From Zeimonas arvi (GTDB lineage Bacteria; Pseudomonadota; Gammaproteobacteria; Burkholderiales; Burkholderiaceae_E), in assembly GCF_008039575.1 (NCBI RefSeq), contig NZ_VDUY01000001.1:806001-870000 (forward strand): a stretch of DNA of 64,000 nt. Reading direction: 5' to 3'. Both the position numbers and the translations under genes were made by a program. The first letter of the stretch is position 1, and the number at the start of each line of letters is the position of its first letter. This document shows, in pieces, positions 9,679-17,879 of this stretch. The notes below the pieces were generated by a model, which did no database searches, had not been told where the DNA came from, and saw nothing but the letters and a program-made list of their open reading frames with translations.

Positions 9679-10398
9679 TCAGTGCACCGCCCCCGTGCCC
9701 AGGTAGCTCTCCAGCACGCGCGGGTCCTGGGTCACCTGCTGCGGCGTGCCCTGCGCGATGATCTCGCCGTGATGCAGCACGTAGACCCGCTGGGCCAGCG
9801 CCATCACCGCGCGCATCACGTGTTCGATCAGCAGGATGGTGATGCCGTGGCGCTCGGCCAGCCGCCGGAAGGCCGCGACCATCTGGTCGGTCTCGGTGGG
9901 CCGAAGGCCGGCCATCACCTCGTCGAGCAGCAGCAGCTTCGGCTGGGTCGCCAGCGCCCGCGCGACCTCGAGCCGCTTGCGGTCGGGCAGCGTGAGGCTG
10001 GCGGCCGGGCGATTGCGAAGCGCCCACATGTCCAGTCCCTGCAGCGCGAGCGACGCGCGCTCGCGGGCCTGCTCGCGATCGGCGGTGCCGCGAAAGCCGC
10101 CGACCATCGCGTTCTCGAGCACGGTCATGTCGGCGAAGGGCTTGACCAGCTGGAAGGTTCGGCCGATGCCGGCATCGCAGACCTGGTCGGCGCGCTTGCC
10201 GGCGATCTCGGCGCCCAGGAAGCGGATGCTGCCCGCGTCGGGCTTCATCGCGCCGGCCACCAGGTTGAACAGCGTGGTCTTGCCCGCGCCGTTGGGGCCG
10301 ATGAGCGCCACGATCTCGCCCTGCCTGACTTCGAGCGAGGCCTCGGACACGGCGCGCAGGCCGCGGAAGCTCTTGGAGACCTCAGCGACCTCGAGCAT
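9679..10398 (-). CDS. livG: Branched-chain amino acid/acid ABC transporter ATPase LivG
   Basis: A 239-residue ATPase starting at ATG 10398 with MLEVAEVSKSFRGLRAV. It shows Walker A GPNGAGKTTL, the LivG-type VCDAGIGRTFQ segment, a signature-region sequence SLTLPDRKRLEVARAL and Walker B LLLLDEVMAGL. The usual LSGGQ is altered to LTLPD, which is common in LivG. The start overlaps the livM end by 17 bases, showing tight operon packing. The frame is open further upstream, but that part is antisense-like sequence inside livM and is not used. Confidence 0.93.
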   Translation of the reverse strand: MLEVAEVSKSFRGLRAVSEASLEVRQGEIVALIGPNGAGKTTLFNLVAGAMKPDAGSIRFLGAEIAGKRADQVCDAGIGRTFQLVKPFADMTVLENAMVGGFRGTADREQARERASLALQGLDMWALRNRPAASLTLPDRKRLEVARALATQPKLLLLDEVMAGLRPTETDQMVAAFRRLAERHGITILLIEHVMRAVMALAQRVYVLHHGEIIAQGTPQQVTQDPRVLESYLGTGAVH

Positions 10399-11434
10399 CG
10401 CGGCCCTCCCCGGTCTCCTCGCGGCTGCGCGCGAAACCGAATCGGCGCGCGATGCCCGGCCAGATGCCGTGGGGCATGAACATGATCGACAGCCCCAGTG
10501 CGATCCCGTACAGGATCTGCTTGGCCCCCGGGATCTCGTGACCGGTGGCGGCCAGCGCCTCGTTGATGCCCTCGGACAGCAGCGTGAGCACCGCCGCCCC
10601 CAGCACCGGCCCGAACAGCGTGCCGACACCGCCGATGATGGGTGCCAGGATGATCTCGATCGAGCGGCCGATGTTGAAGATCTGCTCGGGGAACAGGTTG
10701 TTGTAGAAGAACGCGAAGAACACGCCGGCCAGCGCGGTCATGCCTGCCGAGACCTGGATCGCATACATCTTGTAGCGGAAGGTGTTCACGCCGGCCGCGC
10801 GGGCGGCTTCCTCGTTGTCGCGGATCGCGCGGAAATAGAAGCCGGGCCGGCCGCGCAGCAGCCAGGCCGACAGCACGAAGCCCAGCACCGCGAGCCCCAG
10901 CGCCAGGTAATAGAACATCAGCGGATGGCCGCGCAGGTTCAGCAGGTCGAAGCGATCCTGCTGAACCACCTTCAGGAAGAAGCCACCGGATCCGCCGACC
11001 CAGCCGAAGTGGTCGAAGCCGATCCGGGTGAACTCGGCGAAGGCGATCGTGAGCAGCGCGAAGTAGGTGCCCGAGATGCCGAAGCGGAAGGCCAACCAGC
11101 CGATGATCGTGGCGGCGATCACGCACACGAGGACCGCCGCCACCATGCCCACCCAGGGGATGATCCCGAAGTGCTGGTACAGCGCCGCTGCGGTGTAGGC
11201 GCCCAGCCCCACGTAGAGCGCGTGGCCCAGCGAGAGCTGGCCGCAGAAGCCCATCATGATGTTCCAGGCCTGGCCCACGTAGGCGAAGTACAGGATCAGG
11301 ATCATCACCGACAGCAGGTATCGGTCCAGCGCCAGCGGCAGCGCCAGCAGCGCCGCGAGAAGCACGATCAGCGCCGTGCGCGAGCGCGTCGGCGCGTCGG
11401 CGAACACGGCGACCAGGTCGCGGCGGGCGCTCAT
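10382..11434 (-). CDS. livM: Branched-chain amino acid/acid ABC transporter permease LivM
   Basis: A 350-residue integral membrane protein with about nine hydrophobic segments and the BPD_transp_2 family landmark MMGFCGQLSLGHALYVGLGAY near residue 60. The stretch IIGGVGTLFGPVLGAAVLTLL near residue 265 is also typical of LivM. It pairs with LivH to form the channel. It begins 4 bases after the livH stop and overlaps livG by 17 bases at its end. Confidence 0.93.
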   Translation of the reverse strand: MSARRDLVAVFADAPTRSRTALIVLLAALLALPLALDRYLLSVMILILYFAYVGQAWNIMMGFCGQLSLGHALYVGLGAYTAAALYQHFGIIPWVGMVAAVLVCVIAATIIGWLAFRFGISGTYFALLTIAFAEFTRIGFDHFGWVGGSGGFFLKVVQQDRFDLLNLRGHPLMFYYLALGLAVLGFVLSAWLLRGRPGFYFRAIRDNEEAARAAGVNTFRYKMYAIQVSAGMTALAGVFFAFFYNNLFPEQIFNIGRSIEIILAPIIGGVGTLFGPVLGAAVLTLLSEGINEALAATGHEIPGAKQILYGIALGLSIMFMPHGIWPGIARRFGFARSREETGEGRDARGR

Positions 11435-11438
11435 CCGC

Positions 11439-12305
11439 TCACTTGCCCGAGAACAGGCCCTGCGGCCGGAAGGCGAGCACCAGGATCAGCAGTGCGAAGG
11501 ACAGCATGCTCTTGGCCGAGGGCGTGATCAGCAGACCGGCCACCGACTCGGACACGCCGATCAGCACCCCGCCGGCCAGCGCGCCCACCATCGAGCCCAG
11601 CCCGCCGATGATCACGATGATGAAGGCCAGCAGCGTGTAGGCCGGCCCCGACACCGGGGTCACGTCGACCAGCAGCGTGAGCAGGCAGCCGGCCACGCCC
11701 ACGCAGGCGGTGCCCAGCCCGAAGGTCAGCGCATACAGGTGCTTGACGTTCAGCCCCACCACCTGCGCGCCGAGCAGGTTGTCCGCGCAGGCGCGGATCG
11801 CCTTGCCGAAGGAGGTGTAGCGGAAGATGCCGAACAGCACCGCGCAGGTGGCCAGCGCCACCACCGCGCAGATGATCCGGACCTTGTCGATCAGCAGCGG
11901 CCCGATCTCGACCGAGTCGAGCGCATAGTCCACCTGAACGTTGCGCGCGTCGGGCCCGAACACGATCAGCAGGCCGTTGACCAGCACCAGGGCGACGGCC
12001 AGCAGAAGCATGAACTGCGAGTGCTCGGGCCGGTCGATGAAGGGATTGATCAGGCCGCGTTGCAGCAGGTAACCCAGCCCGAAGAAGCTTGCTGCCACCG
12101 GCACGATCATCCACAGCGGATCGAGGCCGGCGAAGGCGAAGACCACCACCGCGGCGTACATCGCCATGGTCATCAGCTCGCCGTGGGCGAAGTTGACGAT
12201 GCGCACCACGCCGTAGATCACCGACAGCCCGAGCGCCATCAGCCCGTAGACCAGGCCGGTCAGGATGCCGCTGAGGACGATGTTGGCGATCGCGTCGATG
12301 GGCAC
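11439..12305 (-). CDS. livH: Branched-chain amino acid/acid ABC transporter permease LivH
   Basis: A 288-residue permease, first gene of the livHMGF run. It has about eight membrane segments and the LivH landmarks VYGLMALGLSVIYGVVRIVNFAHGE (residues roughly 19-43) and IIGGLGSMVGALAGGVLIG. An inverted repeat GTTAT-N5-ATAAC lies 21 bases before the start and resembles the site beside the marR gene, suggesting shared control. The usual solute-binding partner, livK, is about 950 bases away on the same strand, separated by a PEP-CTERM gene. Confidence 0.93.
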   Translation of the reverse strand: MPIDAIANIVLSGILTGLVYGLMALGLSVIYGVVRIVNFAHGELMTMAMYAAVVVFAFAGLDPLWMIVPVAASFFGLGYLLQRGLINPFIDRPEHSQFMLLLAVALVLVNGLLIVFGPDARNVQVDYALDSVEIGPLLIDKVRIICAVVALATCAVLFGIFRYTSFGKAIRACADNLLGAQVVGLNVKHLYALTFGLGTACVGVAGCLLTLLVDVTPVSGPAYTLLAFIIVIIGGLGSMVGALAGGVLIGVSESVAGLLITPSAKSMLSFALLILVLAFRPQGLFSGK

Positions 12306-12325
12306 GCGACGGTCTCCCCGGAATT

Positions 12326-12340
12326 GTTATGACGAATAAC
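12326..12340. promoter_or_regulatory. Candidate MarR operator upstream of livH
   Basis: The bases GTTAT-GACGA-ATAAC form a perfect 5-bp inverted repeat with a 5-bp spacer, 21 bases ahead of livH. The same pattern, with one mismatch, occurs in the spacer between the acyl-CoA ligase and marR genes. The size and symmetry suit a winged-helix MarR dimer. Binding is inferred. Confidence 0.5.
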
Positions 12341-12366
12341 CGTCGACTTCAGCGGCGAGCATAGCC

Positions 12367-12396
12367 AAAAAAAAACGCCGGGGAAACCCCGGCGTT
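12367..12396 (-). terminator. Rho-independent terminator of the PEP-CTERM gene
   Basis: On the reverse strand a 10-bp stem (AACGCCGGGG / CCCCGGCGTT) with a 3-base loop is followed by nine T residues. It lies 20 bases after the PEP-CTERM stop and isolates that gene from livH. Confidence 0.9.
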
Positions 12397-12416
12397 CTTC
12401 GTCGAGCGGGTCGACT

Positions 12417-13079
12417 TCAGGCGGCGCGACGGCGACGAGCCGCAACGATGCCGGCGAGACCGAGACCCAGCAGGCCGAGCATTGCGGGCTCGGGTAGCGG
12501 ACCCGGCCCCGGAACATCACCACCCCCCGTCCTCGCCCAGAAGCTGAAGTTCGAGAAATCGGGAACGTTTCCGCCGTTATTGAGCCAGTTGATTTCCCAA
12601 GTCCCGGAACCGCTCGAATTTGCAACGAGGCCGCGATCGTTGAACAGGAAGGTGCCAGCCCTGTTCGACGCGTGAATGCCGACCGCGAGATCGAGACTGG
12701 CGGGACCACCCGTCCAATTGAACGTCCACGTTCCCGTATCTTGGGCGACGTTCGCAACGAAACTGATCGAGGTGAAGGTCACACCATTGATCGTGGCGCC
12801 CTGCAGCACTTGGGTAAAGCTCCCCGTACCGTAGGTCGGACTGTAATAGGTGCCGAGCAAGGTGCCGTTCGTGTTGCCGCCATTACCGTCGTTGCTGAGG
12901 TTGCATGCGTCGGACTCGATGGCTGCGCCCCCGTTCAGGGAAAGCGTGGCATCCGCAGTCGACATCGTGCCAAGGGAAGCAGCCGTGAGAGTGCCGCCGA
13001 GTGAGCAAGTAGCCGCGAAGACGCTCCCACTCGCCCCCAGGAGCACGGCGGCCGCAATAACAGAGAGAGGAGCTTTCAT
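12417..13079 (-). CDS. PEP-CTERM sorting-signal protein
   Basis: A 220-residue exported protein with a signal peptide (MKAPLSVIAAAVLLGASGSVFA) and a C-terminal PEP-CTERM tripartite signal: Pro-Glu-Pro at 196-198, a hydrophobic helix LGLLGLGLAGIVAA, and a terminal Arg cluster. The central region is Gly/Asn/Thr-rich, beta-structured and of no recognised enzyme family. Proteins with this tail are substrates of exosortase EpsH/XrtA in bacteria that make exopolysaccharide. No exosortase is in this window. The gene has its own sigma-54-like promoter and its own terminator, so it is an independent unit sitting between livK and livH. Confidence 0.9.
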   Translation of the reverse strand: MKAPLSVIAAAVLLGASGSVFAATCSLGGTLTAASLGTMSTADATLSLNGGAAIESDACNLSNDGNGGNTNGTLLGTYYSPTYGTGSFTQVLQGATINGVTFTSISFVANVAQDTGTWTFNWTGGPASLDLAVGIHASNRAGTFLFNDRGLVANSSGSGTWEINWLNNGGNVPDFSNFSFWARTGGGDVPGPGPLPEPAMLGLLGLGLAGIVAARRRRAA

Positions 13080-13120
13080 GACATCGTCCTAATAAACGCA
13101 AGGGATCTTGCCCAATCCGA

Positions 13121-13136
13121 AGCAAGGAGCATGCCT
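13121..13136 (-). promoter_or_regulatory. Sigma-54 (-24/-12) promoter of the PEP-CTERM gene
   Basis: The reverse strand reads AGGCATGCTCCTTGCT, matching the sigma-54 consensus TGGCACG-N4-TTGCW at all but two positions, with invariant GG and GC at correct spacing. It lies 42 bases before the start codon, giving a predicted short leader with an AGGA ribosome site. RpoN control of PEP-CTERM genes through the PrsK/PrsR two-component system is known from other betaproteobacteria. Confidence 0.65.
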
Positions 13137-13198
13137 GTCCATGATGGCGTCTATAAAACAATCACTTGCAAACAACCCAGCGGCACCTCCGCCGGGCG

Positions 13199-13217
13199 GT
13201 GTAAAACTAGCCGACAC
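13199..13217. promoter_or_regulatory. Possible enhancer site (GTGT...ACAC inverted half-sites)
   Basis: A 19-base stretch on the plus strand, GTGTAAAACTAGCCGACAC, has inverted GTGT/ACAC ends. It lies about 65 bases upstream of the sigma-54-like element, where an activator such as PrsR might bind. The symmetry is weak, so this is a tentative call. Confidence 0.3.
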
Positions 13218-13251
13218 TTGAAGGGGGTGCGCCTGGCGTCCCTTCGCTGCG

Positions 13252-14499
13252 TCAACCCCGCTGCGTCCACCCCGGCACCGGAAACACCGGCTTCGCCTGC
13301 GCCGCACTCGAGGGCAGCACCACCACCGGCTGCCCGCCCCGGTTCTGGATGCATGCCGAGGCAATCTGGGTGTTCTGGCCCTTGGCGTCGAAGCTGATCG
13401 GGCCGCCGACCATCATCCTGTCGGCGATGTTGGTTTTCCGGATCGCGTCGGCCAGGGCGGTGCCGTCGGTGCTGCCGGCCCGCTTGAAGGCGTCGGCGGC
13501 GATCATCAGTGATTCGAAGGTGAAGCCCACGTTCAGCGCGTGGAACATCAGCTTTTCCTTCGGGAACTGCTTGTTGAAGGCGGCCTCGACCCGCTTGGTC
13601 AGCGCGGCGTTCGGGTTGTACCAGGGCACGTTCGAGATCGCGTAGTCCGAGTACCTGGGCCCCAGCGCCTTGTAGAACTGGGCCTCGTACATGCCGGGCG
13701 AGCCCGGGCTCATGATCCCCTGCGGCGACCAGCGCTGCTTGACCATCTCGCGCACCAGCAGGATCGCGTCGTTCAGCCGGCTGACCAGCATCACCATGTC
13801 GGCGCCGCTGGCCTTGGCTTTCGCCACCTCGACCGACAGGTCGCGCGCCGCCGGATCGTAGGAAATGGTATCCACCACCTTGAACGGCAGGTAGTCCAGC
13901 CGGGGCAGGATGGCCGAGATCCCCTTGGCCATCGACTGCCCGAAGGTGTCGTTCACGTGCATGAAGACGGCGGTGCGCGGCGCCGAGTTCGTCGCCTGGA
14001 ACAGGTCGCGGAACAGCGACAGGCCATTGCGGATCAGGTCGATCGCGGTCGGGAAGTTGCGGAAGGTGTACTTGTAGCCCTGCTCGGTGATCTGCGGCGC
14101 GGCCGCGATGTTGATCACGAAGGGGATCTTCCGTTGCTCGGCCACCTGGGCGATCGCCGCCGCCGCGCCCGAATCGAAGGGCCCGATCAGCAACTGGGCA
14201 CCGTCGTTGATCAGCTTTTCCGCCCGCGACCGCGCCACCTCCACGTTGGTCTCGGTATCGGCGTTCATCAGCTCGATGTCCACGCCGAACATCTCGCGCA
14301 GCGGCCCCGGCGCTATATCCGCGCCAAGCTGACAGGACTGTCCGATGAAGGCCTGGGTGCCCGAGCGCGGCAGCAGCACGCCGACCTTGAGCTTGTTGCC
14401 CTGGGCGCGGACGATGGCCGGCGCGGCCAGCGCCGCGGAACCTGCGACCGCGGAACCGGCGGCAAGGCGGTTGAAGTCGCGACGCGTGACTCGGGTCAT
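13252..14499 (-). CDS. livK: ABC transporter solute-binding protein, LivK type
   Basis: A 415-residue periplasmic type-I binding protein (Peripla_BP_6). It starts with a twin-arginine-like leader (RRDFNRLAAGSAVAG) and then NKLKVGVLLPRSG, the family opening. Later landmarks include GPFDSGAAAAIAQVAEQ. A strong AGGAGGAG ribosome site precedes the ATG. It follows the acyl-CoA ligase gene by 58 bases on the same strand and probably shares its MarR-controlled transcript. It should deliver ligand to the LivHM channel encoded further left. Ligand identity is not evident; an aromatic or short carboxylic acid would fit the neighbouring CoA ligase. Confidence 0.9.
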   Translation of the reverse strand: MTRVTRRDFNRLAAGSAVAGSAALAAPAIVRAQGNKLKVGVLLPRSGTQAFIGQSCQLGADIAPGPLREMFGVDIELMNADTETNVEVARSRAEKLINDGAQLLIGPFDSGAAAAIAQVAEQRKIPFVINIAAAPQITEQGYKYTFRNFPTAIDLIRNGLSLFRDLFQATNSAPRTAVFMHVNDTFGQSMAKGISAILPRLDYLPFKVVDTISYDPAARDLSVEVAKAKASGADMVMLVSRLNDAILLVREMVKQRWSPQGIMSPGSPGMYEAQFYKALGPRYSDYAISNVPWYNPNAALTKRVEAAFNKQFPKEKLMFHALNVGFTFESLMIAADAFKRAGSTDGTALADAIRKTNIADRMMVGGPISFDAKGQNTQIASACIQNRGGQPVVVLPSSAAQAKPVFPVPGWTQRG

Positions 14500-14557
14500 G
14501 GTGGTCTCCTCCTGGTTGTCTGTCTGTGCAGTCAGTTCTACCGCGCGCCGACGGCGA

Positions 14558-16108
14558 TCAGACCTGGCCGGCCTGGTCCCGCAGGACGCGCTTCAGGATC
14601 TTCCCGGTGGCGCTCTTGGGCAACTCGCTCACCACGTCGACCCGCGCCGGCACCTTGTACGCGGCGATGTTTTCGCGACAGTACGCGATCACCTCGTCCG
14701 CCGACAAGGTCTGGCCGGCCCTGGGCACCACGGCAACGGCCACCTGCTCGCCCTTCTCGGGGTGCGGAACGCCGTAGACCGCCACCTCCTGGACCTGCGG
14801 CATCTTGTACAGGTACTGCTCGACCTCGGCCGGCCACACCTTGAAGCCGGACACGTTGATCATGTCCTTCACCCGGTCCACGATGTAGACGTAGCCGTCT
14901 TCGTCCATCCGGCCGATGTCGCCCGAATGCAGCCAGCCGCCGCGCAGCGCCCGCTCGGTGTCCTGGGGCCGGTTCCAGTAGCCCTTCATCACGCCCGGGC
15001 CGCGGATCACGATCTCGCCCCACTCCCCGCGCGGCACTTCCCGGTCGTTCTCGTCGAAGATCGCGAGATCGAAGCCCTCCACCGCCCGCCCCACCGAGCC
15101 GAAACGGTGCTCGACCAGGTCGTTGTAGCAGGCGAAGGGCGAGCACTCGGTCAGGCCATAGCCCTCGTAGACCCGCCGGCCGAAGCGCTCGGTCCAGCGG
15201 CGGGAGATCTCCTCGGGCATCGTGGCCGCCGCCGACATCTCGTAGCGGATCGAGCTCAGGTCCCAAGGTGTCAAATCCACCGACAACAGGGCGATGAAGA
15301 TGGTCGGCACGCCGAAGAACATCGTGATCCTGTCCTGCTGGACAGACTTCAGCACCTGATCGGGCACGAAACGGCGGAACAGCACCACGGTGGCGCCGGA
15401 CAGGATCGCCGCGTTCAGGATGTAGTTCTGGCCGTACACATGGAAGAGCGGCAGGAATGCGGCCAGCCGATCGTCCGCCCGATAGCCCGAGTACTTCGCT
15501 GCGGTGGCGATGTTCGACGCGACGTTCGCCTGGGTCAGCGTGACGCCCTTGGGGAAGCCGGTGGTGCCCGAGGAATACAGCAGCGCGGCGGGATCGTCGG
15601 CGGCACGCGACACCGGATCGAAGCTTGTCGGCTGGCTTGACACCCATTCGGCCAAAGACTCCGACGGCACCTGGGCGCCGCCGCTGGACGTGGCGCCGGC
15701 GGGCGTCGCCCCGCTGCCGGCCGGCGCGTCGACCACCACCACGTGCTCGAGCGCCGGACACTTGTCGCGCGGCACGAAACCGGCGAGCTCGCCGGTGGTG
15801 AACACCGCGCGCGCACCCGAGTCGTTGAGCAGGTACTCGACCTCGGCCGAGCGGAAGATCGCGTTGATCGACACCGGCACCGCGCCCAGCCGCTGCGCCG
15901 CGTAGTACACGACCGCGAACTCGGGCACATTGGGCAGGAAGATCGCGATCCGGTCGTCGGCGGCGATGCCGCGCCCGGCCATCGCGTGGGCCAGCTGCGA
16001 CGAGCGCTCGTCGAGATCGCGATAGGTGATCGTGCTGCCTTCGAACAGGATCGCCGGGTGTTGCGGCGATGCGGCTGCCCGGCGCTTCAGCATGTCGGCC
16101 AGGTTCAC
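14558..16108 (-). CDS. Acyl-CoA ligase (AMP-forming), FadD-like
   Basis: A 516-residue adenylate-forming enzyme. It shows the AMP-binding P-loop LLYSSGTTGFPKGV, the YEGYGLTECSP motif, HSGDIGRMDEDGY and the C-terminal catalytic lysine motif PKSATGKILKR. These enzymes activate a carboxylic acid with ATP and couple it to CoA. The start is GTG 16108, preceded by GAGGAG. It is divergent from the marR gene with only 41 bases between them, which contain a palindromic operator, and is followed by livK. With the thioesterase gene nearby, the locus looks like uptake and CoA activation of an organic acid; chain length or aromatic nature cannot be told from sequence. Confidence 0.9.
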   Translation of the reverse strand: MNLADMLKRRAAASPQHPAILFEGSTITYRDLDERSSQLAHAMAGRGIAADDRIAIFLPNVPEFAVVYYAAQRLGAVPVSINAIFRSAEVEYLLNDSGARAVFTTGELAGFVPRDKCPALEHVVVVDAPAGSGATPAGATSSGGAQVPSESLAEWVSSQPTSFDPVSRAADDPAALLYSSGTTGFPKGVTLTQANVASNIATAAKYSGYRADDRLAAFLPLFHVYGQNYILNAAILSGATVVLFRRFVPDQVLKSVQQDRITMFFGVPTIFIALLSVDLTPWDLSSIRYEMSAAATMPEEISRRWTERFGRRVYEGYGLTECSPFACYNDLVEHRFGSVGRAVEGFDLAIFDENDREVPRGEWGEIVIRGPGVMKGYWNRPQDTERALRGGWLHSGDIGRMDEDGYVYIVDRVKDMINVSGFKVWPAEVEQYLYKMPQVQEVAVYGVPHPEKGEQVAVAVVPRAGQTLSADEVIAYCRENIAAYKVPARVDVVSELPKSATGKILKRVLRDQAGQV

Positions 16109-16124
16109 TTTCTTTGTCTCCTCG

Positions 16125-16145
16125 ATTGCTATGCGTTATAACAAT
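16125..16145. promoter_or_regulatory. Candidate MarR operator in the ligase/marR divergent spacer
   Basis: A 21-base imperfect palindrome with ATTG and CAAT ends and the core GCTAT-N5-ATAAC. It lies 4 bases before the marR start and 17 bases before the ligase start, so a bound repressor would block both genes. The related perfect core occurs upstream of livH at 12326-12340. Confidence 0.6.
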
Positions 16146-16149
16146 CACC

Positions 16150-16605
16150 ATGGCGATCCGCAAGCCCGATCATAGTCCCGCCGCCGTCGATCACGGCGCG
16201 CTGAAGCAGTCGCTGGGCTACCTGGTCCACCTGGCCGACCTGGCCAACATGCAGGGCTTCGCGCGCGCCTTCGCCGGCACCGGCCTGACCGCGGCCCGCT
16301 ACACCGCGCTGGAGCTGATCGGCAGCAACCCCGGCATCAAGCCCGCCGACCTGGCCGCCGCGATGGCGGTCGAGCGCTCGAACCTGGTCGCCCTGGTGCG
16401 ATTCCTGTCCGACAAGGGATGGGTGCAGGCCGGGGCCGGACCGAACCGGCGCGAGAAGTCGCTGGAGCTGACCCCGGCCGGGCGCAACGCGCTGGCCGGC
16501 CTGCGCGAGCGGCTGGCCCGGCACGAACGCGAACTGGCGGCCCGCCTGTCCGCCGAGGACCGCCGGCAACTCGAGGCGCTGCTCGCCCGGATCGTGGGGG
16601 CCTGA
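16150..16605 (+). CDS. MarR-family transcriptional regulator
   Basis: From ATG 16150 the protein has 151 residues with a winged helix-turn-helix (about 40-110): ARYTALELIGSNPGIKPADL, MAVERSNLVALVRFLSDKGWV, then the wing and LELTPAGRNALAGL. Such dimers usually repress until an aromatic acid or acyl-CoA ligand binds. It is divergent from the acyl-CoA ligase gene with an operator-like palindrome between them, so auto-repression and control of the ligase-livK transcript is likely. In-frame codons upstream to 16069 lie inside the ligase gene and are rejected as the start. Confidence 0.88.
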   Translation: MAIRKPDHSPAAVDHGALKQSLGYLVHLADLANMQGFARAFAGTGLTAARYTALELIGSNPGIKPADLAAAMAVERSNLVALVRFLSDKGWVQAGAGPNRREKSLELTPAGRNALAGLRERLARHERELAARLSAEDRRQLEALLARIVGA

Positions 16606-16653
16606 GCGCCCGACTGGCGCTAGAATCGCGGCTTTTCGCCCGCACCGCCCGCC

Positions 16654-17109
16654 ATGCCCGTCCCCCTCTGGAAGAAGACCGCCTCCTGCGAAGACATCAA
16701 CCGAACGCATGCGCAGACGCTGTGCGGCCGCATCGGCATCGAGTTCGTCGAGATCGGCGAGGACTTCCTGCGGGCGCGGATGCCGGTGGACCACCGGACC
16801 GTGCAGCCGATGGGCATCGTGCACGGCGGGGCATCGGTCGCGCTGGCCGAGACGCTGGGCAGCGTGGCCTCGTGGCTGTGCCTGGACGATTCGAAGGCGG
16901 CGGTGGGCCTGGAGATCAATGCCAACCACCTGCGGCCGGCCACGAAGGGCTGGGTCTACGGGCGATGCTCGCCGATCCACGTGGGCCGCACCACCCACGT
17001 GTGGCAGATCGAGCTCAACGACGAGGACGGCCGCCGCACCTGCGTGTCGCGGCTGACCATGGCGGTCATCGACCGGCCGCCGGAGCAGGTGCGGGTGAAG
17101 CCGGCCTGA
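16654..17109 (+). CDS. Hotdog-fold thioesterase (PaaI/YdiI type)
   Basis: A 151-residue hotdog protein with the family core VQPMGIVHGGASVALAETLG, where the Glu/Asp-region following HGG is the usual catalytic site, and VGLEINANHLRPATKGWVYG. The layout is close to the 4-hydroxybenzoyl-CoA/YdiI thioesterase group. It probably hydrolyses an acyl-CoA, returning free CoA when intermediates build up. It lies 48 bases after marR on the same strand. Its last 44 bases overlap tail-to-tail with the opposite-strand transglycosylase gene. Confidence 0.85.
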   Translation: MPVPLWKKTASCEDINRTHAQTLCGRIGIEFVEIGEDFLRARMPVDHRTVQPMGIVHGGASVALAETLGSVASWLCLDDSKAAVGLEINANHLRPATKGWVYGRCSPIHVGRTTHVWQIELNDEDGRRTCVSRLTMAVIDRPPEQVRVKPA

Positions 17110-17854
17110 GCTCGGCCAGCATCGGCGCCGCCTGCTGCCGCGGCGCGGGCGCCCTCGCCTCCCAGCGCTTCCAGGCGCGCAGCACCAGGTTCGGGTACTC
17201 CGCGCGGCCCAGGCTGCCGTTGTAGCGGCCCAGCGCGCGGAACAGGTTGCCGCGCTCGATGTCCAGGTAGTGGCGCAGGATCGTGCAGCCGTAGCGCAGG
17301 TTGGCACGCATGTCGAAGAGCTTGGCCGGATCCTTGTCGCCGATCACGCCGGTCCAGAAGGGCATGACCTGCATGTAGCCGCGCGCGCCGGCGTGCGAGA
17401 TCGCGTAGCGCCGGAAGGCGCTCTCGACCTCGATCAGGCCCAGCACCAGGTGCGGGTCGAGCCCCGCGCGCTGCGCCTCGTAGCGCACCGCGTCGAGGAA
17501 CTCCACCCGCTGCCGGTGATCCGGCTTCCAGCGCCGCGGCAGATGGGTGGACATCGCGGCCAGCCAGTCCACCTTCTCGAGCACGCTGTCGTAGCGGGCC
17601 TCGCCGACCCGGTCGTCGCTCACCGCCGCGGCCAGCGCGGTGCGCACCGCGTCGGTGAGCGGCTCGTACTGCTGGCGGCCGGCATGGGCGTTGCCGGCGC
17701 CGGCCAGCAGCAGGCAGGCCGCGGCCAGCGCCGCCAGCGAACGACCAACGCGAGGGCCAACGCGCGTGCGCAGCCGACCGATCCGCGCGCGCAGCGCGGA
17801 ACCGGCGCGCGCGGATAGCGCGCAGGGAGGCGGAGCGAAGGAGACCAGGCGCAT
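17066..17854 (-). CDS. Lytic transglycosylase, SLT domain
   Basis: From ATG 17854 this is a 262-residue exported protein with an uncleaved-looking basic leader and a hydrophobic segment (SLAALAAACLLLAGAGNAHA). The catalytic SLT domain follows: the glutamate in LGLIEVESAFRRYAISHAGARG, the ARGYMQVMPF motif and ALGRYNGSLG. It cleaves the glycan strand between MurNAc and GlcNAc in the periplasm. It lies 25 bases after proS, an arrangement common in Burkholderiales. A longer reading from 17917 would overlap proS by 38 bases and is less likely because the shorter start gives a normal signal sequence. The stop overlaps the convergent thioesterase gene. Confidence 0.85.
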   Translation of the reverse strand: MRLVSFAPPPCALSARAGSALRARIGRLRTRVGPRVGRSLAALAAACLLLAGAGNAHAGRQQYEPLTDAVRTALAAAVSDDRVGEARYDSVLEKVDWLAAMSTHLPRRWKPDHRQRVEFLDAVRYEAQRAGLDPHLVLGLIEVESAFRRYAISHAGARGYMQVMPFWTGVIGDKDPAKLFDMRANLRYGCTILRHYLDIERGNLFRALGRYNGSLGRAEYPNLVLRAWKRWEARAPAPRQQAAPMLAELRPASPAPAPAAGR

Positions 17855-17879
17855 CCGCCGATTGAACCGCGAGGCCGGC

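Noticed and set aside
12448..13092. Plus-strand frames opposite the PEP-CTERM gene
   Set aside because: They lack ribosome sites and family motifs, while the reverse strand has signal peptide, sorting tail, promoter and terminator.
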